Assembly: GCF_025060755.1 (NCBI RefSeq)
Contig: NZ_JANYUY010000072.1
Location: forward strand, 1 to 36,882
From: Paenibacillus doosanensis
GTDB taxonomy: Bacteria; Bacillota; Bacilli; Paenibacillales; NBRC-103111
Length of the DNA stretch: 36,882 bases
Direction: 5' to 3'
The notes beneath the pieces were generated by a model. The model saw only the letters and a program-made list of their open reading frames with translations, was not told where the DNA came from and did not search any database. A program made the translations under genes and the position numbers. Numbering within the stretch: the first letter of the stretch is position 1; each line of letters begins with the position of its first letter. Positions 1 to 8,229 of this stretch are shown one piece after another.

Positions 1-101
1 AAAGCGACTGTGCCGATTCAAAGCCAGAAGGCCACGGGCTGGTGCACTTTCCTGCACCGTCCTCGCCAAGATAACAGGCTGTCCCCAGTATCTTTGCTCC
101 A
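1..101. other. Left edge, no gene assigned
   Basis: These bases lie beyond the stop of the minus-strand secreted protein. They are GC-richer than that gene. Short open frames run off the edge, but none resembles a protein I can name. Confidence 0.3.
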
Positions 102-743
102 CTACATGCTCAGGGTTCCGTTTTTTTTGGTAACTTTGACGGCTTCATTTTGTAATAACAGGGACTTTTTCACCACACTTTTAGAGAATGGAATATTAGT
201 TTTAGTTATATTCGAACCTGTCGGTGAACCATCCGTTTGCATGCCTTGATAACAGGCATAGGTATACGTCTGATAATCCCCATAGTAATGACAAACCTTA
301 GGTATGCCACCAGTATCCTGAGAAGCGAGTGGCATCGCAGGAGCAGAATTTCTAATTAAAGGTGCATCAGCATTGGTTACTTGCTTTCCATTTAAAAAAT
401 ACTTTTTATCTGTGGTTTCTTTGATGATGTCGTCTTTGCTAGTATCCTGATATAAATCTTTTACCTCTTGCGATACAGCTGGCTCAAAACTGTATTTTGT
501 ATCGGTATGTAAAATAACTGTTACTTCCCCTGAAGAAACTGTTCTATCATATTGTACCGTTGTATTTCTAGTTCCTATCTTTTTTCCTTGAAGTATGACA
601 TCTGTAACTTTGTTAAATTGTTGCGAATTAATAGGTTGTTCCTCTTTTTTAGGAACTTCGGCTGAAACGGCAGTTGAACCAACTACTGAAACCACCAACA
701 TAGTAGCAACTAGCGTCTTACATTTTGTCAGGAAATTAAACAT
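102..743 (-). CDS. Secreted hypothetical protein
   Basis: No family was recognised. The product is about 213 residues. It opens with a short basic stretch and a hydrophobic core ending in a VSA-type signal peptidase site (around residues 1-28), so export is likely. The mature part is polar, rich in Lys, Thr and Asp, with a Cys-His-Tyr-Tyr stretch and a second Cys about 12 residues later (KVCHYYGDYQTYTYACYQG) that could form a disulfide. The ATG at 743 is preferred over the TTG at 746, but no clear ribosome binding site precedes either. Base composition is clearly more AT-rich than the genes to its right, which suggests recent acquisition. A strong hairpin at 991-1032 separates it from htpG. 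Confidence 0.6.
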   Translation of the reverse strand: MFNFLTKCKTLVATMLVVSVVGSTAVSAEVPKKEEQPINSQQFNKVTDVILQGKKIGTRNTTVQYDRTVSSGEVTVILHTDTKYSFEPAVSQEVKDLYQDTSKDDIIKETTDKKYFLNGKQVTNADAPLIRNSAPAMPLASQDTGGIPKVCHYYGDYQTYTYACYQGMQTDGSPTGSNITKTNIPFSKSVVKKSLLLQNEAVKVTKKNGTLSM

Positions 744-746
744 CAA

Positions 747-1339
747 ATCAACAAATTTTCTACTAAAATTATAAGATAATATTCCTCAAATACCATTTTA
801 CGGTAATATTTATTAATGTTAATATATAATCAAAAATATGTAAATATTATTTTTTGTTAGTTTTACTTGTAGGCATGCACACAAAAGTGAAACTGACTAT
901 TTAGATCCGGACAAGACTAATATTTTGCGGAGAAGTTTCCCTCTATTATCAGTAACCTGGAAATAATTTCGAGCAATCCCAAGAAGAACGAAAAACGGCC
1001 CTTTCACAAAGGATGTGAATAGAGCCGTTTTTCGATCAATGTTCCACGGAAAGGAAAGCGCCGCTCATGGCTACATTTAGCCGAAGACAGCTCTCCTCTG
1101 TTTTAAATACCATTTAACACGTTGAAATGTAAATAAACATTTTAAAAAAACGTTGCAACCTTATTGGATGGAACGTAGCGTGGCAAGTGGTTAATCAAAC
1201 CATCTTTCAATTTTTCCAGATACAGTTTCTTTGCTTGTAGTCGAATAAAGTCTGTTGCAGACTTCCATTCCATTTTCTTTCGTATCCCTCAGCAATATCA
1301 ATACAGAAAGATGCTTTAGGTCCTTTTTCCGATAAAATA
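747..1339. other. AT-rich intergenic region
   Basis: Nearly 600 bases without an intact gene. It holds a strong terminator-like hairpin (991-1032) and, on the minus strand, a degraded reading frame (about 1142-1370) that runs under the htpG promoter. The rest, 747-990 and 1033-1141, is AT-rich with nothing recognisable. Confidence 0.5.
991..1032. terminator. Bidirectional terminator-like hairpin
   Basis: AAAAACGGC (991-999) pairs with GCCGTTTTT (1024-1032), and inside it TTCACA pairs with TGTGAA around a short loop. A-run and T-run flank the two sides, so it could terminate transcription in either direction. It lies between the minus-strand secreted protein and the htpG promoter. Confidence 0.7.
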
Positions 1340-1370
1340 TTGACATCCAAAATTGGGATATGTTATATAA
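1142..1370 (-). pseudogene. Degraded ORF remnant
   Basis: On the minus strand two frames look coding-like and join end to end. The upstream frame (about 1370-1265) reads ILDVNILSEKGPKASFCIDI followed by AEGYERK. The downstream frame opens at an ATG at 1273 and gives 43 residues (MEWKSATDFIRLQAKKLYLE onwards) to a TAA at 1142. One frameshift near 1270 would fuse them. The family is unknown to me. The upstream half overlaps the htpG promoter, which fits a dead gene. The 43-residue ORF could still be a real small gene, but its ribosome binding site is weak. Confidence 0.3.
1340..1369 (+). promoter_or_regulatory. htpG promoter (sigma-A type)
   Basis: The -35 box TTGACA (1340-1345) is followed after 17-18 bases by a TTATAT/TATATA -10 box (1363-1369). 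The predicted start point is just before the CIRCE element at 1381. Confidence 0.75.
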
Positions 1371-1380
1371 AAAGAAAGGG

Positions 1381-1407
1381 TTAGCACTCTTCTCGTTTGA
1401 GTGCTAA
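1381..1407 (+). promoter_or_regulatory. CIRCE element (HrcA operator)
   Basis: TTAGCACTC, nine spacer bases, GAGTGCTAA: a perfect match to the CIRCE inverted repeat bound by the heat-shock repressor HrcA. It lies immediately downstream of the predicted transcription start, the usual place for HrcA repression, and about 85 bases before the htpG start codon. Confidence 0.95.
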
Positions 1408-1492
1408 TATAGAAGATGTGAGTAAGCGGCGCAAAAGGATTTTTCCTTGAACGAAGCCATCATGTTACTATATGAAAAAGGAGACTTTGTCC

Positions 1493-3373
1493 ATGGAGAA
1501 GAAACAGTTCAAAGCCGAATCCAAGCGATTGCTGGAAATGATGATTAACTCCATTTATACGCAGAGAGAAATTTTTCTTCGCGAGCTCATTTCCAACGCA
1601 AGCGATGCGATCGACAAGCTGTATTACAAAGCGTTGACCGACGATAAGCTGGTATTCAACAAAGAGGATTACTATGTCAAAGTTACCGCGGATAAAGCCA
1701 ACCGGATCTTGACGATTACCGATACCGGGATCGGCATGACGCCGGAGGAATTGGAGAACAACCTCGGGGTGATCGCCAAGAGCGGTTCGCTGGCATTCAA
1801 GCAAGAGAACGAGGCCAAGGACGGCCATAACATTATCGGCCAGTTCGGCGTCGGCTTCTATTCCGCCTTTATGGTGGCTGACGACGTCACGGTACGCAGC
1901 AGAGCGTACGGCAGCGACGAAGCGTTCCAATGGAAATCGACGGGCGCCGACGGGTACACGATCGAGCCTTGCGACAAGCAATCCGTAGGTACGGAAATTA
2001 CCTTGAAAATTAAGGAAAACACCGAGGACGACAATTACGACGAATTTTTGGAAGAATACCGTTTGAAGTCGATCATTAAGAAGTATTCGGATTTTATCCG
2101 TTATCCGATCAAGATGGACATCACGAGTCACCGTCCGAAAGAAGGCAGCGAGAACGAATTCGAGGATTTCGTCGAAGAGCAGACGGTCAACAGCATGGTG
2201 CCGATCTGGCGGAGAAATAAAAACGAGCTGACAAACGAAGATTATGAGAAGTTCTACGCGGAGAAGCGGTACGGCTTCGATAAGCCGCTGAAGCATATCC
2301 ACATTAGCGCAGACGGCGCTGTCGTCTACAACGCGATTTTGTTTATTCCGGAGAACACGCCTTTCGATTATTATACGAAGGAATACGAGAAGGGATTGGA
2401 GCTGTATTCCAACGGCGTGCTGATCATGAACAAATGCGCCGATCTGCTTCCGGATTATTTCAGCTTCGTCAAAGGGATGGTCGATTCCGAGGATCTCTCC
2501 TTGAACATTTCCCGGGAGCTGCTGCAGCATGACCGTCAGCTGACTTTGATCGCCAAGAACATCAAGAACAAAATCAAGGGCCAACTGCAAAGCCTGCTGA
2601 AGGATGAAAGAGAAAAATACGAGACCTTCTATAAAGCGTTCGGCCGCCAATTGAAATACGGCGTGTACAGCGATTACGGCGCCAACAAAGAGCTGCTGCA
2701 GGATCTGCTGCTGTTCCACTCCTCAAAGGAGAAGAAGCTGGTGACGCTGGACGAATACGTATCGAGAATGCCCGAGGACCAGAAGTACATTTACTATGCC
2801 GCGGGCGAGTCGATCGAACGGATTGAGAAGCTGCCGCAAGCGGAGCTGGTGGCGGACAAAGGCTACGAAATTTTGTACTTCACCGACGATATCGACGAGT
2901 TCGCGATCAAGATGATCATGTCGTACAAAGACAAGGAATTCAAATCGGTATCGAGCGGCGACCTCGGCATCGAGCCGGATGAAGCCGAAAAGGCGGCGGA
3001 TGCGGAAGAGAGCGGCAACAAGGAGCTGTTCGATTTCATGAACGAGACGCTGAGCGGCAAAGTAACCAAGGTGAGAGCGTCCAAACGGCTGAAATCCCAC
3101 CCGGTTTGCCTGTCCACCGAAGGCGAGCTGACGATCGAGATGGAAAAAATCTTGAAAGCTATGCCGAACGGTCAAGACGTGAAAGCGGACAAAATTCTCG
3201 AAATCAACGTCAATCACGAAGTGTTCCAATCGCTCAAGGACGCTTTCGCACAGGATAAAGATAAGCTGAAGCTGTACACCGGCCTGCTGTACAATCAGGC
3301 GCTGCTGATCGAAGGCTTGCCGCTTCAAGATCCGGTCGACTTTACGAACGATATTTGCAAAATTATGGTATAA
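1493..3373 (+). CDS. htpG: Hsp90-family chaperone HtpG
   Basis: ATP-dependent cytosolic dimeric chaperone. The product is 626 residues, the usual length of bacterial HtpG. The N-terminal GHKL ATPase domain shows E31 and N35 in the [14 protein letters not shown] motif, DTGIGM at 77-82, the [11 protein letters not shown] lid segment and a GTEITL motif. The middle domain (about 220-490) and C-terminal dimerisation domain (about 500-626) are complete. I chose the ATG at 1493 because AAAAAGGAG (1475-1483) lies nine bases upstream; an in-frame ATG at 1472 lies before that site. It is transcribed alone, between a CIRCE-controlled promoter and the terminator at 3392, so HrcA repression is predicted. 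Confidence 0.97.
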   Translation: MEKKQFKAESKRLLEMMINSIYTQREIFLRELISNASDAIDKLYYKALTDDKLVFNKEDYYVKVTADKANRILTITDTGIGMTPEELENNLGVIAKSGSLAFKQENEAKDGHNIIGQFGVGFYSAFMVADDVTVRSRAYGSDEAFQWKSTGADGYTIEPCDKQSVGTEITLKIKENTEDDNYDEFLEEYRLKSIIKKYSDFIRYPIKMDITSHRPKEGSENEFEDFVEEQTVNSMVPIWRRNKNELTNEDYEKFYAEKRYGFDKPLKHIHISADGAVVYNAILFIPENTPFDYYTKEYEKGLELYSNGVLIMNKCADLLPDYFSFVKGMVDSEDLSLNISRELLQHDRQLTLIAKNIKNKIKGQLQSLLKDEREKYETFYKAFGRQLKYGVYSDYGANKELLQDLLLFHSSKEKKLVTLDEYVSRMPEDQKYIYYAAGESIERIEKLPQAELVADKGYEILYFTDDIDEFAIKMIMSYKDKEFKSVSSGDLGIEPDEAEKAADAEESGNKELFDFMNETLSGKVTKVRASKRLKSHPVCLSTEGELTIEMEKILKAMPNGQDVKADKILEINVNHEVFQSLKDAFAQDKDKLKLYTGLLYNQALLIEGLPLQDPVDFTNDICKIMV

Positions 3374-3391
3374 TAAAACAAGATTTCACTT

Positions 3392-3430
3392 CAACCCGAC
3401 GTTGGCTGATTACGGCCAGGTCGGGTTTTT
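3392..3430 (+). terminator. htpG terminator
   Basis: AACCCGAC (3393-3400) pairs with GTCGGGTT (3420-3427), with a further internal TTGGC/GCCAG pairing, and ends in a T-run. Confidence 0.85.
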
Positions 3431-3438
3431 GCTTGTTC

Positions 3439-3493
3439 TTAAGAAACTGTTAAGATTTGCCCTGCCTTTCTGTTAAGATTCGCTTGCTATATT
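3439..3493 (+). promoter_or_regulatory. TTAAGA direct repeats and -10 box upstream of the two-component operon
   Basis: TTAAGA occurs at 3439-3444, 3450-3455 and 3473-3478, with starts 11 and 23 bases apart, so on one helix face. A TATATT -10 box lies at 3488-3493 with no good -35 box. Helically phased direct repeats replacing the -35 box are typical of sites for OmpR/PhoB-type activators, so autoregulation by the downstream response regulator is inferred. Confidence 0.4.
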
Positions 3494-3584
3494 GGTAATT
3501 GTAATTCCGCATCCGGCTTGTTACGGTTACTACATAAGCATGAGGTTCCAGGCAGATTGAGTTTGAACAGGAGGTAGCCGCAAA

Positions 3585-4277
3585 ATGGCGCAATCTACGA
3601 TACTTCTCGTCGATGACGAGCAGGATATCATCGATTTGTTGGAGATTTACTTGAAGAACGAAGGCTACAAGCTGCTTCGGGCGGCGGACGGGCTGCAAGC
3701 GCTGGAGGTGCTGCGCAAGGAAGAGGTCGATCTGATCGTGCTCGACATTATGATGCCGAAGATGGACGGAATCGAAGCTTGCCTCAAAATTCGGGAGCAG
3801 CGCAATATGCCGATCATTATGCTCTCCGCCAAAAGCCAAGATATGGACAAAATTTGGGGACTATCCGCCGGAGCGGACGATTACTTAAGCAAGCCGTTCA
3901 ATCCGCTGGAGCTGATCGCCCGCATCAAATCCCAGCTTCGCCGTTACACGCGGCTGAATGTGCCGCAGCAGCGCAAAGATCATGAGATCGAAGTCGACGA
4001 TCTGACGATTAACACGTTGACCCACGAAGTGAAGCTGCAGGGCCGGGACATCAAGCTGACGCCGCGGGAGTTCGCTATCCTCGAGCTGCTCGCCCGCAAC
4101 CGGGGGATGGTATGGAATATCGAGAAAATTTACGAAGCCGTCTGGAAAGAGGCGTATTTCGACTCGGACAACACCGTAATGGTCCATATCCGCAAAATCC
4201 GCGAGAAAATCGAGCAGAACCCGCGCAAGCCGAAATTTATAAAAACCGTATGGGGGGTTGGCTACAAAGTTGATTAG
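3585..4277 (+). CDS. OmpR/PhoB-family response regulator
   Basis: DNA-binding response regulator of 230 residues. The receiver domain (1-120) has the acidic pair D10/D11, phospho-acceptor D54 in VLDIMMP, S81 and K103. A winged-helix output domain (about 130-230) follows, with the conserved LTPREFAILELLARN segment and terminal VWGVGYKVD. GGAGG precedes the ATG by about ten bases. The reading frame of its kinase begins inside its 3' end, so the pair is translationally coupled. The organisation resembles VanR/VanS-type pairs, but there are no resistance genes here and the stimulus is unknown. Confidence 0.93.
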   Translation: MAQSTILLVDDEQDIIDLLEIYLKNEGYKLLRAADGLQALEVLRKEEVDLIVLDIMMPKMDGIEACLKIREQRNMPIIMLSAKSQDMDKIWGLSAGADDYLSKPFNPLELIARIKSQLRRYTRLNVPQQRKDHEIEVDDLTINTLTHEVKLQGRDIKLTPREFAILELLARNRGMVWNIEKIYEAVWKEAYFDSDNTVMVHIRKIREKIEQNPRKPKFIKTVWGVGYKVD

Positions 4278-5859
4278 ATCCTACGAGCTTGATCCGTCCT
4301 CCAGGCTGAACCGGTTTCCTTTTACATGGTTTCCGTTCAATCTGGTACGCAAGATGATCGTCCTGATCCGCAGGCTGTACTGCATCGTCATGAATCATGT
4401 AAGCCGGAGCATCCGGCTGCAGCTTATTTTAACGTTTTGTATTTGTTTAGCGGCTTCTTCCATGCTTTACGGCATCAGCTATAATCTGTTCGGCGAAATG
4501 CGCAGCAGGGCCGTGATCGATTACCAGTACGGGATTGAGCAGATCGACAGCGAGGCGCGCAATATGGCGCGGGGATTGAACAGTCAGCCGCCGGATGAGG
4601 ATGAAGCTTTCGCAGAGGAGGCGAATCCGATCCCCGCCGCGCTGCATAGGCAGAAGGAATTTGAGGATCGCGTCAAATGGATGGTCGGCGATCAGAAGTA
4701 TAAGGTTCTGGTGACTGACCTCGAAGGGAAGGTCATCTTCCGCAGCAGCAATGCCGCGGAAACGAACGTCGACATTCACAACGTGATCAGCAATGCGATG
4801 AATGCGCGTACGGATCGCGAGTACGACCGCAAAGAATTCAGCAGCTTTTATCCGGTCAACTACAACGGGCAAAAGTCGTATCTGCTCGTATCGGGCATTC
4901 CCGAACCGCATATTACTTACATGAAGGGCGACAGCCCAATGCCGATTCTCGGCGCCATCGCTTTGTTCATCTTCTTATTCTACTTCCTCACGCAGCGGAA
5001 GATGCGCTATGTCGAGGAGCTGGCCGGGGGGCTGCGTATCATCGCAACCGGCAATCTGGACTACCGCGTCATTGAACGCAGCGACGACGAGTTCGGTTCC
5101 CTGGCGCGGGACATGAATCTGATGGTCGAGGATTTGCAGCGGAGAATCGAGGAGGAACGGCGCAACGAGCGGCTGAAAAACGAGCTGATCACCAACGTCT
5201 CTCACGATTTGCGCACGCCGCTGACGCTGATTATGGGCTATTTGCGGCTGCTGCACGATAAAGGCTACGAGACGCCGGAGCAGGCGGAAGGCTATATCGG
5301 CATCGCCTACAATAAATCCGAGAAGCTGAAGCTGCTGATCGACGACTTGTTCGAATATACGAAGCTGTCGAACCGCGATGTGCCGCTGTACAAGAAAGGC
5401 GTTCCGATCAACGATGTGCTCGATCAGCTGCTGGAGGAATTCGTCACGCTGGCGGAAGAGCAGCAGCTTACAATCAGCCGTCATATTCCGAAGGAGAAGC
5501 TGTACGTGCAGATTGACGTGGACAAAATGATTCGCGTATTCGAGAACTTGCTCGCCAACGCGCTCAAATACAGCCTCAAGCCGGGAACGGTTACCGTTAC
5601 CGTCGCCAGAGATCACCGCTATGTGACGATCCGCGTCAGCAACCGGTCGGATATGCTTGCCGACAACGAGCTGCAGCAGCTGTTCGAGCGATTCTACCGC
5701 GTAGATACTTCCCGCACGTCGAACACCGGAGGCTCGGGTCTCGGACTAGCCATTGCCAAAAGCATCGTGGAATCGCATGACGGATCGATCTGGGCGGAGC
5801 AGGACAGCGGACAGCTGCATTTCTACGTCAAGCTGAAGCTGGCTTCGGCGGGAATCTAA
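4258..5859 (+). CDS. Membrane sensor histidine kinase
   Basis: Partner kinase of the preceding regulator, about 533 residues. After a cytoplasmic N-terminal stretch come a transmembrane helix (about 54-77), an extracellular sensor domain (about 78-225), a second helix (about 227-247), a HAMP domain (about 250-300), the dimerisation/phosphotransfer helix with H316 in SHDLRTPL, and a HATPase_c domain with N-box ENLLANALKYS, F-box FERFYRVD and G2 box GGSGLGLAIAK. The G1 box is degenerate: VSNRSDML stands where a DxGxG motif is usual, as in some VanS-like kinases. The start is uncertain: TTG at 4258 or 4270, both overlapping the regulator gene, which has no clean ATG start near it. Confidence 0.9.
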   Translation: MATKLIRSYELDPSSRLNRFPFTWFPFNLVRKMIVLIRRLYCIVMNHVSRSIRLQLILTFCICLAASSMLYGISYNLFGEMRSRAVIDYQYGIEQIDSEARNMARGLNSQPPDEDEAFAEEANPIPAALHRQKEFEDRVKWMVGDQKYKVLVTDLEGKVIFRSSNAAETNVDIHNVISNAMNARTDREYDRKEFSSFYPVNYNGQKSYLLVSGIPEPHITYMKGDSPMPILGAIALFIFLFYFLTQRKMRYVEELAGGLRIIATGNLDYRVIERSDDEFGSLARDMNLMVEDLQRRIEEERRNERLKNELITNVSHDLRTPLTLIMGYLRLLHDKGYETPEQAEGYIGIAYNKSEKLKLLIDDLFEYTKLSNRDVPLYKKGVPINDVLDQLLEEFVTLAEEQQLTISRHIPKEKLYVQIDVDKMIRVFENLLANALKYSLKPGTVTVTVARDHRYVTIRVSNRSDMLADNELQQLFERFYRVDTSRTSNTGGSGLGLAIAKSIVESHDGSIWAEQDSGQLHFYVKLKLASAGI

Positions 5860-5897
5860 CCGTAATATATGATGAAGCGAAAGGAGGCCTTCGGCAG

Positions 5898-6272
5898 ATG
5901 AACAAAGCGTGGATTCCGCTGTGCCTGCTGCTGCTGGCGGGAATCAGTCTGGCAGGCTGCTCCAAGCCGATCGAGTTTACCGGCAAAAGCGCCTTCTGGA
6001 GCGTCGATGCTACCGTTCGGCCGTTTTCCAATGAAAAGTCATTCGTTATAAAGTATATAGGGGAAGACCAGCAGCCGGTCAAGGGGGTTCGTTATGCTTT
6101 TGAAAACAGCAAAAATTTCAACGGCAAGGGTGAACACGCCGCCGCGGCAGCCCACCTGCGAGTAACGGGAACATCGACGCTCGATCAGCCTTACGACGAC
6201 GAAACGGGCTTTAACGTCCGTATTCATTGGAACGATAAGGAGGAAATCATCCCTGTAGCCAAACGGCAGTAA
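5898..6272 (+). CDS. Small lipoprotein, function unknown
   Basis: Product of 124 residues with a lipoprotein signal peptide and lipobox LAGC (cysteine about residue 21). The mature part is a short, probably beta-rich domain with no family I recognise. AAAGGAGG precedes the ATG by about eleven bases. It follows the kinase gene by under 40 bases and is closed by the terminator at 6324, so it is probably the last gene of the two-component operon and may be an envelope target or accessory of the kinase. Confidence 0.8.
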   Translation: MNKAWIPLCLLLLAGISLAGCSKPIEFTGKSAFWSVDATVRPFSNEKSFVIKYIGEDQQPVKGVRYAFENSKNFNGKGEHAAAAAHLRVTGTSTLDQPYDDETGFNVRIHWNDKEEIIPVAKRQ

Positions 6273-6323
6273 AGTATCGGGTGCCGGAGTGGCAGTGAAA
6301 AAAGCGGGCAGACCGCAGGTTAT

Positions 6324-6366
6324 GCCGGTCTTTCTCCACATCATGTTGGAGAAGGGCCGGTTTTTT
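6324..6366 (+). terminator. Terminator after the two-component operon
   Basis: CCGGTCTTTCTCCA pairs almost completely with TGGAGAAGGGCCGG, with one G-U pair and one mismatch, and is followed by TTTTTT. Confidence 0.85.
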
Positions 6367-6468
6367 CTCGAAAAAATGTTCTTTATTAAGAACGAAAATG
6401 ATGATATAGTATACATGGTTATATTTTACAAATGATTCGGCTCTAAGAACGAGGAGGAAAGTACGACG

Positions 6469-8229
6469 ATGAAACGGGTCCCTTACGGAAACATGGACAC
6501 CATTCCTTATATGCTCAGCAGCCGGGCTGCCGCCTATCCAAGTGAAATCGCCTATCATTATCCGGAGCTCGGGCAGCGGTATTGCTGGTCCCGCTTGTGG
6601 GATGAAGTCCGGATGCTGGCCAAAGGCTTTTTGCAACTGGGTATTAAGAAGGGCGACCGGGTCGCTCTGCTGATGCAGGGAAGAATGGAGCTCATTCTTG
6701 CGATGTATGCGGCCGCTTGTATCGGAGCGGTGTCCGTGCCGCTGAACGCCTACTCCAAGAAGGAGGAGCTGCAGACTCTGTTGAAGGATTCCGGGCCGGC
6801 CGCCATGATCCTCGGGAAAGAAGGACATCGCCAACATTATCCTGAGATGATGCGCGAAGTGATTCTCGATTGCCGCAGAAGCGGGGAAGACAGCTCGTGG
6901 CTGCCGAAGCATGTATTTGTCCTGGAAGACGGCGAGCAGTCTTTCTTCCCGCCTTTTGCCGAATTATATGCTTTGGCTGCGGATCGGGACGACCGTGAAG
7001 CCTTCCTGCCGGCATGCATGGAGATTAGCGCTCAAGACCCGTTCATTTTGCTGTACACTTCCGGCACGCTGGGCACACCCAAAGGAGTGCTTCGTTCCAC
7101 CGCATCCTTTCTGGTAGTACCCGGCGAAAAAAGCGGCGGGAGGCACGGCTCTTCATGGGTGCAGTCCGCGACCGACCGGCTGGCCCGGTATTTTCCAATG
7201 TTGAATCTGCTGCCTCTCTACCATTTGGGCGGGATCGTCGCTATTTTTGCCAATCTGAAAACCTGTAATTTGCCGATCCTTATGCTAAGCCATTTCCATC
7301 CTATTCAGGCGCTGTCGGTGCTATCGCAAGAAAAATGCCGCATTGTCATGGGAACGCCGTTCATGATCCAACAGATGCTGGCTTCGCCCGAACGCGGCAA
7401 TTATCGGCTGGATTCGCTGCTGGGCGTCGTGTTTACCTCGGCAGCCGTAACTGCATCCGTATTGCAAAAGGTGACGCGGGAGATGAATTTGCTGTTCTTC
7501 ATGGTCAGCTACGGCTCCTCCGAAGCGGGGGCGGTTGCGAACGGGGCCTGCTTTATGGACGGCAGGAACAACCTGCTTACGTTGATGCTGTTTAAGCTTT
7601 TGCAGCGCACCCGATTTTTGAGCGGGCTTATCCCTTATAGGGAATTTGCGGCCAATGCGTTCAGCCTGGCGGGCAAGGTGGATCGTGGAGTCGAAGTGAA
7701 GATCGTTCATCCGGAAACCGGCGAGCCTATGGCTGTGAACGAGCAGGGAGAGATTGCCATTCGAAGCCACCGCGTGATGCGCTATGTTCGGGAGAATAAG
7801 GACCGAGCGTGTTATACGCCGGACGGATGGTATAAATCGGGCGATCTCGGCTTCCTGGACGAACGCCGGCAGCTCACCATTACCGGCCGGCTGCACCGGC
7901 TGATCTCGCGGGGCGGGGAGAAAATATCCCCCGTCGAAATCGAGCATGCGCTGCTGCAGCATCGTGATGTAGAGGATGCGCTTGTGCTCGGCATACCGGA
8001 CGAGCTCTACGGGGAGCAGGTGTGCGCCTGCATCGTCGCCAAGCAAAGCGCGCGTCCCAGCCCCGACGACTTAAGGGATCATCTCGCGCTGCAGTTATCG
8101 GCGTTCAAGCTGCCCCGCTATTACGTCTTTCTGCCGAGCTTTCCGTTGTCTTCCACGGGCAAAGTGTCCATCGCCGAGATCAAGCTGCTGGCGTTAGAGC
8201 ATATCGGAGGCATGAAGAAACATGCGTAA
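6469..8229 (+). CDS. AMP-forming acyl-CoA synthetase/ligase family protein
   Basis: ANL-superfamily adenylating enzyme of 586 residues that should activate a carboxylic acid as acyl-AMP and pass it to CoA or a carrier thiol. Motifs in order: P-loop LLYTSGTLGTPKG (about 193-205), SYGSSEAG (A5), GWYKSGDLG (A7), GRLHRLISRGGEKISP (A8) and STGKVS with the C-terminal catalytic lysine. The acid cannot be deduced. A strong GAGGAGG site precedes the ATG. It overlaps the next gene, a membrane acyltransferase, by eight bases, so the two probably act together. No acyl carrier protein gene is adjacent. Confidence 0.88.
   Translation: MKRVPYGNMDTIPYMLSSRAAAYPSEIAYHYPELGQRYCWSRLWDEVRMLAKGFLQLGIKKGDRVALLMQGRMELILAMYAAACIGAVSVPLNAYSKKEELQTLLKDSGPAAMILGKEGHRQHYPEMMREVILDCRRSGEDSSWLPKHVFVLEDGEQSFFPPFAELYALAADRDDREAFLPACMEISAQDPFILLYTSGTLGTPKGVLRSTASFLVVPGEKSGGRHGSSWVQSATDRLARYFPMLNLLPLYHLGGIVAIFANLKTCNLPILMLSHFHPIQALSVLSQEKCRIVMGTPFMIQQMLASPERGNYRLDSLLGVVFTSAAVTASVLQKVTREMNLLFFMVSYGSSEAGAVANGACFMDGRNNLLTLMLFKLLQRTRFLSGLIPYREFAANAFSLAGKVDRGVEVKIVHPETGEPMAVNEQGEIAIRSHRVMRYVRENKDRACYTPDGWYKSGDLGFLDERRQLTITGRLHRLISRGGEKISPVEIEHALLQHRDVEDALVLGIPDELYGEQVCACIVAKQSARPSPDDLRDHLALQLSAFKLPRYYVFLPSFPLSSTGKVSIAEIKLLALEHIGGMKKHA

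Noticed and set aside
1460-3328. Long minus-strand frames opposite htpG
   Set aside because: They mirror a highly conserved chaperone gene; no start signal or domain was seen.
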